This document shows, piece by piece, positions 9,399 to 19,031 of a stretch of DNA of 64,000 bases. Position 1 is the stretch's first letter, and each line of letters starts with the position of its first letter. This DNA comes from Nitrosomonas aestuarii. Its GTDB lineage: Bacteria > Pseudomonadota > Gammaproteobacteria > Burkholderiales > Nitrosomonadaceae. The DNA is taken from contig NZ_QAAE01000009.1 of assembly GCF_003046585.1 (NCBI RefSeq), positions 1-64,000 on the forward strand, read 5' to 3'. Under the pieces are notes generated by a model, which did not search any database, was not told the DNA's origin, and saw nothing but the letters and a program-made list of their open reading frames with translations. The position numbers and the translations under genes were made by a program.

Positions 9399-10289
9399 TT
9401 ATTTCTTTTTTGCGCGCGGGTGCGCAACGTCATAAACTTTCGCCAAATGCTGGAAATCGAGGTGTGTATAAACCTGCGTGGAGGTAATATGCGCATGCCC
9501 CAGCATTTCCTGAACAGCACGCAAATCTCCGCTGGACTGCAAAATATGCGAAGCGAAAGAATGGCGTAGCACATGCGGATGCACATTTTGGAGAATATTT
9601 TGCTGCCTGCTGTGTGCTTTTAAACGATGACTGACTGTCCTGGCGCTGATCGCTTTGCCATGCCTGGATAGAAATAATGCGGTTACACCCGGCCTGGCAA
9701 TTTTTTTCTGGTGTTTCAGCCATATTTGCAGCGCGTCAATCGCCACTTTTCCTACGGGTACGATACGCATTTTACCCCCTTTACCATTGACGCGCACGGT
9801 ACCATCCAAAAAATCAACGTCCCCGGGTTTAAGATGGGTGAGTTCTGCTAGTCTGAGTCCTGACGAATAAAATAATTCAAACATGGCGCGATCCCGAATT
9901 GTCAAAAGATCCAGGTCGGAAAACCGTAATAACTGTGCCGTTTCATCGGGAGACAATGCGTGTGGCAGTTTTTTTTGTGATTTGGGAACGCGCATGCCGG
10001 TGCAGGGATTATGTTGAAAGTGGTGATCACGTATCAGATAGTGAAAAAACCTGCGCCATGCGGAGAGCATGCGGGCCAGACTTCTGCCGGACAACCCCTT
10101 GCCGTGCAGCTGTGCAATAACCTGACGAATATGTTGTGGCTGCACCTGTTCCAGGGTGGCGCAAGCCAATTGTGTTAACAGGATATGAATATCATGCGCA
10201 TAACTTTTACAAGTATGTGAAGACAAGCGGCGCTCATTGGAGAGGTATCCGCTGAAGGCCTCTGCCAACAATTCAGAGTTGTTGTTCAT
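9399..10289 (-). CDS. xerC: Tyrosine recombinase XerC
   Basis: XerC is the site-specific recombinase that, with XerD, resolves chromosome dimers at dif. From the ATG at 10289 the protein is 296 residues. The N-terminal SAM-like core-binding domain (about 5-90) is followed by the catalytic domain with Arg146 (SSGLRLAEL), Lys170 (NGKGGK), His239 and Arg242 (HVLRHS), His265 (LGHAHI) and the nucleophile Tyr274 (QVYTH). Upstream in-frame starts exist at 10337 and 10346, but the N-terminus beginning NNNSELLAEAF aligns with the family. The start overlaps the end of the DUF484 gene by 17 bases, which indicates coupling. It lies in the dapF-DUF484-xerC order seen in many proteobacteria. Confidence 0.95.
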   Translation of the reverse strand: MNNNSELLAEAFSGYLSNERRLSSHTCKSYAHDIHILLTQLACATLEQVQPQHIRQVIAQLHGKGLSGRSLARMLSAWRRFFHYLIRDHHFQHNPCTGMRVPKSQKKLPHALSPDETAQLLRFSDLDLLTIRDRAMFELFYSSGLRLAELTHLKPGDVDFLDGTVRVNGKGGKMRIVPVGKVAIDALQIWLKHQKKIARPGVTALFLSRHGKAISARTVSHRLKAHSRQQNILQNVHPHVLRHSFASHILQSSGDLRAVQEMLGHAHITSTQVYTHLDFQHLAKVYDVAHPRAKKK

Positions 10290-10977
10290 CAGGAGTATTA
10301 TGACCGGATGTGTGGTTTGTATCCGCAATGAGTTCATGGCGCGCAATTGAGGCGCCGATTAAATCGCCTAGCCGCTTTAAATGCAGCGTACCCATGTCGG
10401 CATAAAATCTATTTGCCTCCGGACTGGCAAAAACCAACAAACCGATAGAGCGTGTAGTGCTGAGCGGAACCATGGCAAAAGACTGTAAATGCTCAGCTTC
10501 TTGGGTAAACAAACCACTTATTTCATCGGCGACATGACTGCCGCAATACGGATGAGCCAGGCTTGCGGCAATTGCATGAATATCTTCACTGGTTGGTGAA
10601 AATTCAACGTAATCCATATTTTTACAGTTCAAATCCCATAGTCGCATCACAAAATATGGGATGGAAAAATCCTCGCGCAAGCTAAAATCGAGTCCGCTTA
10701 AAAATTCGTCAAAATTGGATGCTGTCAGCAGCGTGATGGTTAAGCGATGCATTTTTTCACTGATGGCATCATTTTCTTCACCGAAACTGATCAATTCAAA
10801 TAGCTTGTCCTGCAGAATTTTATTTTTGTCTCTTAATGCAATGGCCTGTCGTTCATGCAATGAGATCACTCTGTTGTCATGCGGGTGTGGAATATGCAGA
10901 TCTGATAACAAATCAATATGTTCATTAAAAAAATCGGGGTGACTTACGAGATATTGCGCAACATTTTCCGGTTTCAT
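10273..10977 (-). CDS. DUF484 family protein
   Basis: This 234-residue DUF484 protein has an N-terminal helical stretch beginning VAQYLVSHPDFFNEH and a GAF-like domain after about residue 80. The HPHDNRVISLHERQ segment is characteristic of the family. The biochemical role is unknown; the GAF-like fold suggests ligand sensing. It sits between dapF (53-base gap) and xerC (17-base overlap), the conserved order for this family. The diguanylate cyclase at 44.1 kb carries a similar N-terminal region fused to GGDEF. Confidence 0.9.
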   Translation of the reverse strand: MKPENVAQYLVSHPDFFNEHIDLLSDLHIPHPHDNRVISLHERQAIALRDKNKILQDKLFELISFGEENDAISEKMHRLTITLLTASNFDEFLSGLDFSLREDFSIPYFVMRLWDLNCKNMDYVEFSPTSEDIHAIAASLAHPYCGSHVADEISGLFTQEAEHLQSFAMVPLSTTRSIGLLVFASPEANRFYADMGTLHLKRLGDLIGASIARHELIADTNHTSGHNTPDEQQL

Positions 10978-11030
10978 TATTTTCCCTTGGTCTATTTGAC
11001 TGGTTTGAGGATAGCTTTCTATGAATTATG

Positions 11031-11858
11031 TTATAAATTGATCTCACCTTCAAATACCGTTACAGCGGGTCCTGTCATCCAGACAGACTGGTTTTCTCCA
11101 TCCCAGCTAATCGATAATTTCCCGCCGCGGGTGTTGACAGATACCGGGGTATCAAGCAGGTTTTGTTGGACACCAGCTACCACCGCTGCGCAGGCGCCTG
11201 TGCCACAAGCCAGCGTTTCTCCGGCACCGCGCTCAAAAACCCGCAATTGTATATTATGGCGGTCGATGATCTGCATATACCCGACATTAACTCGTTTTGG
11301 AAAGCGAGGATGTGTTTCGATTAATGCGCCTTCGCTGCCAACAGGGGCCTTGTCAATATCGCCAACAATACGCACCGCATGTGGGTTACCCATTGATAGT
11401 GCACTTATTTGGACAGTTTTTCCCTGCACCTCGAGTGAATAGGTCAGTGCACGATGGTCTGCGACGAATGGTATTTCTGCGGGTTCAAACTTAGGGATAC
11501 CCATATCCACCGTTACTTCACCGTTTTTCTGTAGCGTAGGTGTTATCAGTCCGCTGAGTGTTTCAACACTGACTGGATTCTTTAGCGTTAAACCCTGATC
11601 ATGCACATAACGCACGAAACAACGTGCGCCATTTCCGCACTGCTCAACTTCGCCGCCGTCGGCATTAAAAATACGGTAGAAAAAATCAGCATTACCGGAT
11701 GCTTTTTCTACCATCAGAATCTGATCGCATCCAATTCCAAAGTGCCGGTCTGCAATAAAGCGCAATTGTTTTCGGCTCAATGATAGTGTCTGATTGATAC
11801 AGTCGATGACGACAAAATCGTTGCCAAGCCCGTGCATTTTGGTGAATTTAATTTTCAT
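11031..11858 (-). CDS. dapF: Diaminopimelate epimerase
   Basis: DapF converts LL-diaminopimelate to the meso form, the precursor of both lysine and the peptidoglycan cross-link. The two catalytic cysteines are Cys74 in EQCGNGARC and Cys218 in ACGTGACA, and they act as acid-base pair in a PLP-independent reaction. [11 protein letters not shown] at the N-terminus is the standard opening. At 275 residues the length is normal. It leads the dapF-DUF484-xerC-hslVU run on the minus strand. Confidence 0.98.
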   Translation of the reverse strand: MKIKFTKMHGLGNDFVVIDCINQTLSLSRKQLRFIADRHFGIGCDQILMVEKASGNADFFYRIFNADGGEVEQCGNGARCFVRYVHDQGLTLKNPVSVETLSGLITPTLQKNGEVTVDMGIPKFEPAEIPFVADHRALTYSLEVQGKTVQISALSMGNPHAVRIVGDIDKAPVGSEGALIETHPRFPKRVNVGYMQIIDRHNIQLRVFERGAGETLACGTGACAAVVAGVQQNLLDTPVSVNTRGGKLSISWDGENQSVWMTGPAVTVFEGEINL

Positions 11859-11889
11859 TATTTAAAGTAGACTGAATAGTCGAATGGAA

Positions 11890-12387
11890 TCAGGGTATCA
11901 TTGTCATTAAATAATCATTCATGAAGAAGCCGCCGCCAATATCGACCACGCTATCTCCAACAACCCCAAACCCATAGCGCTGATAAGCATGGATGGCTGT
12001 ATAATTCTGTTTGTTAACGGTTAGAATCAGTTTATTGCAGGCAGCGTTATACAGGGTACTGACTGCATCTTCAATAAGCATTTTGCCGTAGCCCTGACGG
12101 TGATGATCATGACAAATATATAATTTGTCTATTTTCAATTCACCTGGAACCGCAGTTAGCACGCAACATGAAAATCCAATAATGGTATTATCTAATACCA
12201 GTTTTTTCCACCAGATTCTTTCATCGACGAGTTGTGACTGTATCAACATTGGACAATACCGCTGCGCGAGCATGTAATTAATCTGTTCAATTGAAAGTAT
12301 ATTCTGATACTGCCGCAGCCAGATTTTTCGGGCTAATGATGAAATGGTTGGGGTATCGTGTTTTGTGAGCGGCAGAATTTCAGGCAT
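11890..12387 (-). CDS. GNAT family N-acetyltransferase
   Basis: This 165-residue protein has the GNAT fold. The beta-4/acetyl-CoA-binding motif reads LKIDKLYICHDHHRQGYGK, where RQGYGK is the Q/RxxGxG/A pyrophosphate loop. YQRYGFGVVG near the C-terminus is the usual closing strand. The substrate is unknown. It lies 31 bases upstream of dapF on the same strand and may be the first gene of that operon. A MITE-like repeat precedes it. Confidence 0.9.
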   Translation of the reverse strand: MPEILPLTKHDTPTISSLARKIWLRQYQNILSIEQINYMLAQRYCPMLIQSQLVDERIWWKKLVLDNTIIGFSCCVLTAVPGELKIDKLYICHDHHRQGYGKMLIEDAVSTLYNAACNKLILTVNKQNYTAIHAYQRYGFGVVGDSVVDIGGGFFMNDYLMTMIP

Positions 12388-12457
12388 TTAACACTTTGTT
12401 GCTTGAGTTCTTGAAAGCGATCTCAGTATACATAAGTCAAGTAAAAAACTGCAGGCT

Positions 12458-12595
12458 GGCTGTTGAAAAACATCTATGTTGCCATCGCAGCGTTAAAAGC
12501 AAGTTCAAAATACTCATTTATTATACATAAACTTCACACGCTCACTTGTTCTTGCCTTGCGCGTCGCCTGCCTCAAAACATTTTTCAACGGTATG
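12458..12595. repeat. MITE-like repeat, family 2, copy 1
   Basis: The element begins GGCTGTTGAAAAACAT and ends in the inverted counterpart CATTTTTCAACGGT, giving imperfect terminal inverted repeats about 110 bases apart. It carries no gene. The inner segment with TTCAAAATACTCATTTATTATAC is echoed at 26231-26365, and its left end at 21276-21305. It lies between the GNAT gene and the DevA-like gene, outside any coding region. It is probably a non-autonomous element or the remains of an insertion sequence. Confidence 0.6.
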
Positions 12596-12610
12596 CTAGT
12601 TTTAATTTCA

Positions 12611-13285
12611 TTATTGCACGGCTTTAACTACACCGTCTTCCAGTTCCACAACTCGATCGGCAATATCCAGAATACGATAGTCATGTGTTACCAGCAGAAT
12701 GGTTGTATTTGATTCTTTTGCAAGTTGCTTTAAGATTTCGACGGCGTCATGACCGCTCTGCCTGTCCAGTGATGCAGTCGGTTCATCGGCTAAAATTATT
12801 TTAGGTTGCCCTACCAATGCCCTGGCAATTGAAACGCGTTGCCGCTGTCCCCCGGAAAGTGCTTCCGGCAAATGATGCAGGCGATCACCAAGTCCCACGG
12901 CCGTCAGTATTCTTTCTGCCCGGTTTTGTCGTTCTTTTTCTGTCAGATCATATTGCATTTCCAGTGTCATGCAGACATTTTGCAAAGCTGACAGGGATTT
13001 GAGCAGATTATGCTGTTGAAAAATATACCCGGTTTGCTGGCGTATTTTGACTTTATCCCGATCAGTGCTATTGACTAGCTGTTGGCCAAGTATCAGTACA
13101 CTTCCGTTTGAAGCCTGGCGCAGACCGCCAATAATGGTCAGTAATGTTGTTTTGCCGGAACCGGACGGCCCGGTCATCAATACAATCTCTCCTTTCTGAA
13201 TGGTGATATTGACACCTTTTAAAACAGGCTGTGTCAAGGCACCACTGCCGAAACTATAATTCAGATTGTGAACTTCAATAACCAT
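12611..13285 (-). CDS. devA: ABC exporter ATPase, DevA type
   Basis: This is the ATP-binding subunit of a DevBCA-type exporter. Walker A is GPSGSGKTT near residue 39, the Q loop lies around 88, the signature is LSGGQRQRV near 143, Walker B is ILADEP near 161, and the switch His is in VTHD near 200. At 224 residues it is a typical MacB/LolD-like single ATPase. It lies 5 bases after the permease gene. DevBCA systems in cyanobacteria export envelope glycolipids through TolC; the cargo here is unknown. Confidence 0.92.
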   Translation of the reverse strand: MVIEVHNLNYSFGSGALTQPVLKGVNITIQKGEIVLMTGPSGSGKTTLLTIIGGLRQASNGSVLILGQQLVNSTDRDKVKIRQQTGYIFQQHNLLKSLSALQNVCMTLEMQYDLTEKERQNRAERILTAVGLGDRLHHLPEALSGGQRQRVSIARALVGQPKIILADEPTASLDRQSGHDAVEILKQLAKESNTTILLVTHDYRILDIADRVVELEDGVVKAVQ

Positions 13286-13290
13286 AACGC

Positions 13291-14460
13291 TTAAAACATA
13301 TCAGCCGGGTTAGCGGATTTAAGCCGGTGTATCGCCAGAAAGCCGGCTACGGCGCACATAAACAGAATAAAAACAAAAACGGTGATGATTTTGTCGGGTG
13401 TCATCAGCATGGGTATAAAAATCTGTGATTCAGCCAGATAGTACAAACTGTTTGAAAGCAGATATCCTGGGACGAAACCTAAAACAGCCAGAATAAGTGC
13501 GGAAGCAAATACCATGCGGACAAAATAGCCATGTTGATAACCCATGGCTTTCAGTGTGGCAAATTCAAAACGGTAATTGGTAATTTCGGTGAAAAGAATC
13601 TGGTATACAATCACCATACCAACGATAAGCCCCATTACGGTGCCAAAATTGAAAATAAAACCAATGGGTGCCGTATTTTCCCAGTAGAGCCGTTCATGTT
13701 CAAGAATCTCTTCATAGGTATAAATTCTTACAAAATCATTTAATTGTTCGCGCAATTCTTTTTTTACCTGCGCAATGGGTGCGTCTGGATGAAGCCGTAT
13801 TACACCGATATCAATGTCGTTGGCACTTCTGTTGGGAAAAATTCGTAAGAAATTCAAATCGCTGGTCACTATATTGCCATCAGCGGCAAATGAAATGCCC
13901 AGCTGAAATATGCCTACAATTGTGACCTTGTAATCGTTGACTTCTGTCCTGTTCTGTCCGGCTTCCAGCATTTGGCGCACAGGACCGAATTCAGGACGCG
14001 AGTATTCATCAAACATAACGTTATCTTTAATCCTTAACGCATGTTTCATTTTTCTTATGGCTTCAATATCAAGCAGATCAGTATCCGGATCATAGCCATA
14101 AACGATCAGCGTGCGTTTAACCTGGGTGTCCATCGCTTTGAAGGTTGTCAGCGACAAATACAATGGCGCTACTTCTACCACAGCCGGGTGTCCGAGTGCG
14201 CGCATGAGTTCACTGCGTTTAAACTGCGTCGGGCGCCACATAGCTTCGCTTTGCTGGTGTATCAGGAATAAGTCACCATTCAGCTTCAACGGCATGGAAG
14301 CCGCGCTGGCGTACAGCGAGTCCTTAAAGCCCAATTGCATAAACACCAGTACGCAGGCAAATAAAACACCACTGATGGCGGCGGTCAATTTTGGTTTGTC
14401 GTGAATTAATTGCCGCCAGGCCAGACGTGCCGGAAAATACCATGCATTAATGAATTTCAC
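13291..14460 (-). CDS. devC: ABC exporter permease, DevC type
   Basis: This 389-residue FtsX/MacB-fold permease has one N-terminal membrane helix (about 20-40), a large periplasmic domain (about 45-265), then three C-terminal helices. The opening ARLAWRQLIHDKPK and the stretch NFGTVMGLIVGMVIVYQI agree with DevC. Its start overlaps the end of the DevB gene by 4 bases (ATGA), so translation is coupled. With DevA and DevB it would form a tripartite exporter with an outer-membrane TolC-like channel encoded elsewhere. Confidence 0.9.
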   Translation of the reverse strand: MKFINAWYFPARLAWRQLIHDKPKLTAAISGVLFACVLVFMQLGFKDSLYASAASMPLKLNGDLFLIHQQSEAMWRPTQFKRSELMRALGHPAVVEVAPLYLSLTTFKAMDTQVKRTLIVYGYDPDTDLLDIEAIRKMKHALRIKDNVMFDEYSRPEFGPVRQMLEAGQNRTEVNDYKVTIVGIFQLGISFAADGNIVTSDLNFLRIFPNRSANDIDIGVIRLHPDAPIAQVKKELREQLNDFVRIYTYEEILEHERLYWENTAPIGFIFNFGTVMGLIVGMVIVYQILFTEITNYRFEFATLKAMGYQHGYFVRMVFASALILAVLGFVPGYLLSNSLYYLAESQIFIPMLMTPDKIITVFVFILFMCAVAGFLAIHRLKSANPADMF

Positions 14461-15368
14461 GGTTCGATTTGCACGCGTACTTGACGGAAAATCTGGTGTC
14501 TCAGATCATTGACCGCATCCGATTCCAGTGTCAAGCGCACTTCAACAATACGATTGTCTCTATCAGCCAGTGGATCGGTATCGTTTAAGTCATTTTTTTT
14601 AACCTGATACCCTAGCTCCCTGACTCTGGCGTTATAAATCTGTTCAAAACCAATGGCGTTGATACGAGCATTCTGTCCAACTTTGATTTTAGGCAAATCT
14701 GATTCGTAAATCTCGGCAACAATATCCAGTTGCGTTAAATCCGCCATTTCTAGAAGCCCGTGATCATTGATTCTTTCGCCGGGCCGTGTCAATATCTTTA
14801 AGACAGTTCCAGAGATCGGCGCAAAAATAATTGTATTCCTGAGCTCCGCTTCGGCGATAAGCAGTTGGGATTTGGCATTTTCAATTTCCGCCGAAAAGCG
14901 CTGGATGTTCAATTGTGATTGCTTGAAGGCCAGATGCTTATTTTCCGCCAGCGAAGCGGTGGTCATTGATTTTTGCGATAACGATTCATAGCGCTGGTGC
15001 TCCTTTTGATTAAACGTTAGCGCCACTTTTTCAGATGCCAGTTGTGCTTCCAGTGCTTTGATACGGGTTTTCGCGGCGGCAACTTCCGCTTCTCGCTTTT
15101 TGTAATCGGACAACAATGCCAATCTCGCGCCCGATTCAACTTGATCGGACTCCTGAAAAAATAACTGTTCCACTCTGGCACCTTCAGGACCTGCATTATG
15201 CGAAACCTGAATCACCCGGGATCGCGGCTCAATATAGCCTAACGCACCTATGCCAAAGTTTTTATCAGTAAAATTGACCGCGTCTGCGTATCCGTATCCG
15301 GTAAAGGCTAAGAAAACAGGCAGCGCAATTAAAATTAAGCTTCTGATGATACTGCTTAAATATTTCAT
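14457..15368 (-). CDS. devB: Membrane-fusion protein, DevB type
   Basis: This is the periplasmic adaptor of the DevBCA exporter. Residues 1-30 form an uncleaved anchor or signal. A biotinyl-lipoyl half-motif (GARVEQLFFQESDQVESGA) is followed by a long coiled-coil hairpin (about 90-175), the second lipoyl half (FAPISGTVLKI) and a beta-barrel domain. At 303 residues it is short, as is usual for DevB. It is the first gene of devB-devC-devA and overlaps devC by 4 bases. The cargo is not known from the neighbourhood. Confidence 0.9.
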   Translation of the reverse strand: MKYLSSIIRSLILIALPVFLAFTGYGYADAVNFTDKNFGIGALGYIEPRSRVIQVSHNAGPEGARVEQLFFQESDQVESGARLALLSDYKKREAEVAAAKTRIKALEAQLASEKVALTFNQKEHQRYESLSQKSMTTASLAENKHLAFKQSQLNIQRFSAEIENAKSQLLIAEAELRNTIIFAPISGTVLKILTRPGERINDHGLLEMADLTQLDIVAEIYESDLPKIKVGQNARINAIGFEQIYNARVRELGYQVKKNDLNDTDPLADRDNRIVEVRLTLESDAVNDLRHQIFRQVRVQIEP

Positions 15369-15428
15369 TATTTTGTTCTTTGCACACAGATTATGCTGCT
15401 CAAATCACTTAAGTGTGTCAATAAGCTG

Positions 15429-16658
15429 TTAATCTGAGTCAGCAACCAGGCCATCATCGATCCGTCCTTGCCAGTCTTCCATCCACTTCATAAAATCATC
15501 AGCCTGAAGCGGTTTGGAGATAAAATTTCCCTGTGCAAAGTCACAGCCAGTTTGACGAAGAAATGTCCAGTCATCTAAATCTGCGACCCCTTCAGCAACA
15601 ACTTCCATGCCCAGCTGTTTGGCCATAGACAGACTGGCGTCATACATTGCTCGCAAAGTTTCATCCGCCCAAGCGTGATGCACAAAGCCCTGATCAATTT
15701 TGAGTTCGTCGAAAGGAATATCCCGCAATTGCGCCATTGAGGAATGTCCGGTGCCAAAATCGTCAATTGATAAATGAAACCGCTTGAGGCGTAATCGCGT
15801 CAGAATTTCAAGCGGAACACGCGTATCAGCACCCATTAACTGGCTCTCCGTCACCTCAAGTACGATACTTTGTGGCGAAACGCCATTTTCAATGGCGAGA
15901 TTCACTACAAGATCCTGGAAATCCAGGGATGCCAGATTATCCATTGAAACATTAATCGCTACACGTAGCACTTGGCCACTTTCATGCCAGATCTTGGCCT
16001 GCGCCAGCGCTTGTTTAAGTACAAGACAGGTCAAATCATTGATCAAGCCACCTTTTTCTGCAATGTGAATGAACCGATCCGGCATCACAAGCCCATCTGT
16101 AGGGTGGTGCCAGCGTACCAGTGTTTCCACACCGATCACATCACCCGTCGCCACCCTTACTTTCGGTTGGTAATAGTTTACCAATTCATGGTTGGAAATG
16201 GCCGATTGCAACATTTGCGCGCTATATACTTTTGCTTCAGGCTGAAGCAGGTGCGGTTCTTCAGGTGGCTTCCATTTTTGGGTAATTGCAGCGAGCTTAT
16301 CGGGACTGACCGGTTTGTGCAGATACCCCAGCATGGGTATTTTATGTGCATGAACCAGCTTTTCTGCAGTTTTTAACATCCGTTCATCCTCTCCGCTGAC
16401 CAGAATAAGACTGCCTTGGTACTTTCGCTCCACCAGATAGCGTACAAATTCTATACCATCCATATTCGGCATATTGAGGTCCAGCAAAATTAAATCCGGG
16501 CAAGTGTCGGTATCATCGATTTTGGCAAGTGCGTCCGAGCCGTTGTCACAAGATTCTACCGACTCTAATCCTTGATTATTAAGCATTTTTGTAAGAATTT
16601 TGAGCATGAATGTGTCGTCGTCGACTATCAGAATCTTAATATCGGTGGCATTAGGCAT
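15429..16658 (-). CDS. Response regulator with EAL c-di-GMP phosphodiesterase domain
   Basis: The layout is REC (about 1-125) followed by EAL (about 150-395), as in RocR. The phosphoacceptor is Asp60 in LILLDLNMP. In the EAL domain the signature reads ETL (Glu178), and key metal and catalytic residues are kept: Asn236 (INVS), the Asp pair 299-300 in DDFGTG, Lys320, Glu356 in AEGV and Gln376. An active phosphodiesterase that hydrolyses c-di-GMP to pGpG is therefore likely. No cognate sensor kinase is adjacent. It lies upstream of devBCA on the same strand, with a 60-base gap, so co-regulation with the exporter is possible but not shown. Confidence 0.93.
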   Translation of the reverse strand: MPNATDIKILIVDDDTFMLKILTKMLNNQGLESVESCDNGSDALAKIDDTDTCPDLILLDLNMPNMDGIEFVRYLVERKYQGSLILVSGEDERMLKTAEKLVHAHKIPMLGYLHKPVSPDKLAAITQKWKPPEEPHLLQPEAKVYSAQMLQSAISNHELVNYYQPKVRVATGDVIGVETLVRWHHPTDGLVMPDRFIHIAEKGGLINDLTCLVLKQALAQAKIWHESGQVLRVAINVSMDNLASLDFQDLVVNLAIENGVSPQSIVLEVTESQLMGADTRVPLEILTRLRLKRFHLSIDDFGTGHSSMAQLRDIPFDELKIDQGFVHHAWADETLRAMYDASLSMAKQLGMEVVAEGVADLDDWTFLRQTGCDFAQGNFISKPLQADDFMKWMEDWQGRIDDGLVADSD

Positions 16659-16985
16659 GACATTCTTTTTTTTCTAAAAGCTGCATTTTGAAGATAATAA
16701 ATAAAAATTAATGCTGTATAAGCAAATGATCATAGATGAATTTTATTGATGAGAACAGAGATTAAATAAAATTTAAGTGAAAAATTTTCAACTTGTTATT
16801 GCAGCCCTGAATCTAGCAGGGGAATTAGAAATGTGCAATGCGGTTGTCCGATACTGTAGCGAACAAACTTTTCGCTTGTTTCAAAATGGAGTTTTCAGCG
16901 ACCTGTTAGCCCTTGTTTTGCATGCGCAGTCATCGCGCAATATACTGATCATTCATTATCCGAAAAAATAGAGGCATATATAATA
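16659..16985. other. Intergenic region between REC-EAL and Nudix genes
   Basis: This 327-base divergent spacer is AT-rich. A GTG-initiated frame at 16777-16971 (64 codons) lacks a ribosome site and any recognisable feature, so it is not called. The region must hold promoters for both flanking genes, but no clear hexamer pair stands out. Confidence 0.4.
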
Positions 16986-17588
16986 ATGACGCGTAAAGAT
17001 GTGGAGATTCTCGAAAGAACAGTTTGTTACAAAGGGTTCTTTGGTATAGACCGTTACCGCTTGCGCCATCGCTTATTTAAGGGGGGGTGGAGTCAACCGA
17101 TCATACGCGAATTATTCGAACGCGGGCATGCGGCGGCTGTCTTACCTTATGATCCGCTCAGAGACGAAGTAATCTTGATTGAACAATTTCGCGTAGGTGC
17201 CATGGATACGCCAAATGGTCCGTGGTTGTTGGAAATCGTTGCCGGCATCATTGAAACCGATGAAAAAGCGGAGGATGTGGTTAAACGTGAAAGTCTGGAA
17301 GAAGCTGATTGTGAGGTTACTGATTTGATTCCACTGTATGATTATCTGGTTAGCCCCGGTGGCATGACAGAACGGATCGCGTTATTTTGTGGTCGTGTGA
17401 ATACCCAGTTTGCGGGGGGCATACATGGTGCAAAAGATGAGGGAGAGGATATCAAGGTACATGTCGCCTCCTTAGAAACGGCGCTGCAGTTTTTAGAGGC
17501 AGGAAAAATTAACTCGGCCAGTGCAATTATTGCACTACAATGGCTGATATTGAATCGCGATCGTGTGCGGGCGCAATGGCTGGCATGA
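16986..17588 (+). CDS. nudF: ADP-ribose pyrophosphatase (Nudix)
   Basis: This enzyme would hydrolyse ADP-ribose to AMP and ribose 5-phosphate. The Nudix box begins at Gly87 (AGIIETDE) and continues with RESLEEADCE (Arg101, Glu102, Glu105, Glu106). The usual Gly three residues after the final EE pair is Asp here, a mild departure, but the metal-binding glutamates are intact. LPYDPLRDEVILIEQFR and SPGGMTERI also fit the NudF group. At 200 residues the length is normal. It is followed after 38 bases by the NfeD-type gene. Confidence 0.92.
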   Translation: MTRKDVEILERTVCYKGFFGIDRYRLRHRLFKGGWSQPIIRELFERGHAAAVLPYDPLRDEVILIEQFRVGAMDTPNGPWLLEIVAGIIETDEKAEDVVKRESLEEADCEVTDLIPLYDYLVSPGGMTERIALFCGRVNTQFAGGIHGAKDEGEDIKVHVASLETALQFLEAGKINSASAIIALQWLILNRDRVRAQWLA

Positions 17589-17626
17589 AAAGTTTTTAAC
17601 AATCGGTTAATGACGTGGGTACAGGC

Positions 17627-19027
17627 ATGCACAATTCGAAATTAAATTACAGCATCATTTTTCTCTTTGTTTTCTGGTGGCCACTGTTATTATTCGCACA
17701 GAGTTCGCAACAGGCTATATGGTTAAATATTGACGGCGCTATCGGTCCCGCCACACAAGATTACCTTCAGCGCGGCTTTGACAAAGCCATAGAACAAAAC
17801 AGCCAGATCATTATCCTGCAAATGGACACGCCTGGCGGACTGGATGTTTCCATGCGTGCGATTATTCGGGATATTATTGCTTCACCAGTACCTGTTGTCG
17901 GTTTTGTCTCTCCGAGCGGTGCGCGTGCAGCCAGCGCCGGAACATATATCCTGTATGCCAGTCATATCGCCGCTATGGCGCCTGCCACCAACCTTGGCGC
18001 GGCTACGCCGGTACAAATTGGTGGCCTGCCAGGTTCGCCAGGCAAGGATACCTTTGACAAATTTCAGGAAGATGAAGGCGCAGCAGATGGCGCATCACAG
18101 GATCCCATGTCAAACAAGATTGTCAACGATGCTGTCGCATATATCCGTGGTCTTGCGCAGATGCGAGGCCGCAATGCCGAATGGGCAGAAAAGGCGGTAC
18201 GCGAGGCTGCCAGCCTGACAGCGGAAGAGGCGCTGGAAAATGACGTCATTGACCTGATTGCGACTAGCATTCCGGATTTATTATCTAAAATTGATGGACG
18301 CATCGTCAATATTTCGGGTCAAGCGTTGACATTATCAACGAAACAAATGGTCGTCGAACACTTTGAACCTGATTGGCGTACACGCTTGCTGGCTATTATT
18401 ACAGATCCGAATATCGCTTATATTTTGATGCTGTTTGGTATTTATGCATTGATTTTTGAATTTTCTAATCCGGGCATGATTTTTCCAGGTGTCGTCGGCG
18501 CTGTTTGCCTGGTATTGGCATTATTCGCATTTCAAGTATTACCCATTAACTATGCAGGGCTCGCATTACTAATGGTTGGCATCGCTTTTATGCTGGCAGA
18601 AGTATTCGTACCCAGTTTTGGGGCGCTGGGCATTGGTGGCATGATTGCGTTTGTCATCGGGTCTGTGATGCTGTTGGATACCGGTGTTCCCGGATATGGA
18701 ATATCCATCCCACTTATTGTGACGGTTGCTTTACTATCGGCCGCATTTTTCATGGCAGTTGTAGGCATGGCGATCAAAGCACGACAGCGTCCGGTGGTCA
18801 GCGGTATGGAACAGGTTGAACAGAGTACCGGAGAGGTGCTGTACGATTTTGATCGACAGGGCTGGGTCAGAATTCACGGTGAAAGATGGGAGGCAACAAC
18901 CAGGGTACCGCTAAAAAGAGGTGAAAAAATACGGGTGACCGCAGTTAATGGACTGGTTTTGCAAGTTGAACCTTATTCGAACACTGCAGATTCGCAAGAT
19001 ACCGCAAGTCAAATCAAGGAGGGTTAA
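17627..19027 (+). CDS. NfeD-type membrane-bound serine protease (ClpP class)
   Basis: The N-terminal half (about 25-230) is a ClpP-class serine protease with [11 protein letters not shown] supplying the catalytic Ser. A signal or anchor helix covers residues 8-25. Several membrane helices follow (about 250-385), and the C-terminal NfeD OB-fold domain ([17 protein letters not shown]) closes the protein. The ATG at 17627 is preferred to the GTG at 17615 because it directly precedes the signal helix. Only 4 bases separate the stop from the slipin gene. NfeD and slipin partners are a known pair, in which the protease is proposed to cleave stomatin-like proteins. Confidence 0.93.
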   Translation: MHNSKLNYSIIFLFVFWWPLLLFAQSSQQAIWLNIDGAIGPATQDYLQRGFDKAIEQNSQIIILQMDTPGGLDVSMRAIIRDIIASPVPVVGFVSPSGARAASAGTYILYASHIAAMAPATNLGAATPVQIGGLPGSPGKDTFDKFQEDEGAADGASQDPMSNKIVNDAVAYIRGLAQMRGRNAEWAEKAVREAASLTAEEALENDVIDLIATSIPDLLSKIDGRIVNISGQALTLSTKQMVVEHFEPDWRTRLLAIITDPNIAYILMLFGIYALIFEFSNPGMIFPGVVGAVCLVLALFAFQVLPINYAGLALLMVGIAFMLAEVFVPSFGALGIGGMIAFVIGSVMLLDTGVPGYGISIPLIVTVALLSAAFFMAVVGMAIKARQRPVVSGMEQVEQSTGEVLYDFDRQGWVRIHGERWEATTRVPLKRGEKIRVTAVNGLVLQVEPYSNTADSQDTASQIKEG

Positions 19028-19031
19028 TCGG

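Noticed and set aside
16777-16971. 64-codon plus-strand frame upstream of the Nudix gene
   Set aside because: GTG start without a ribosome site, and no protein features.
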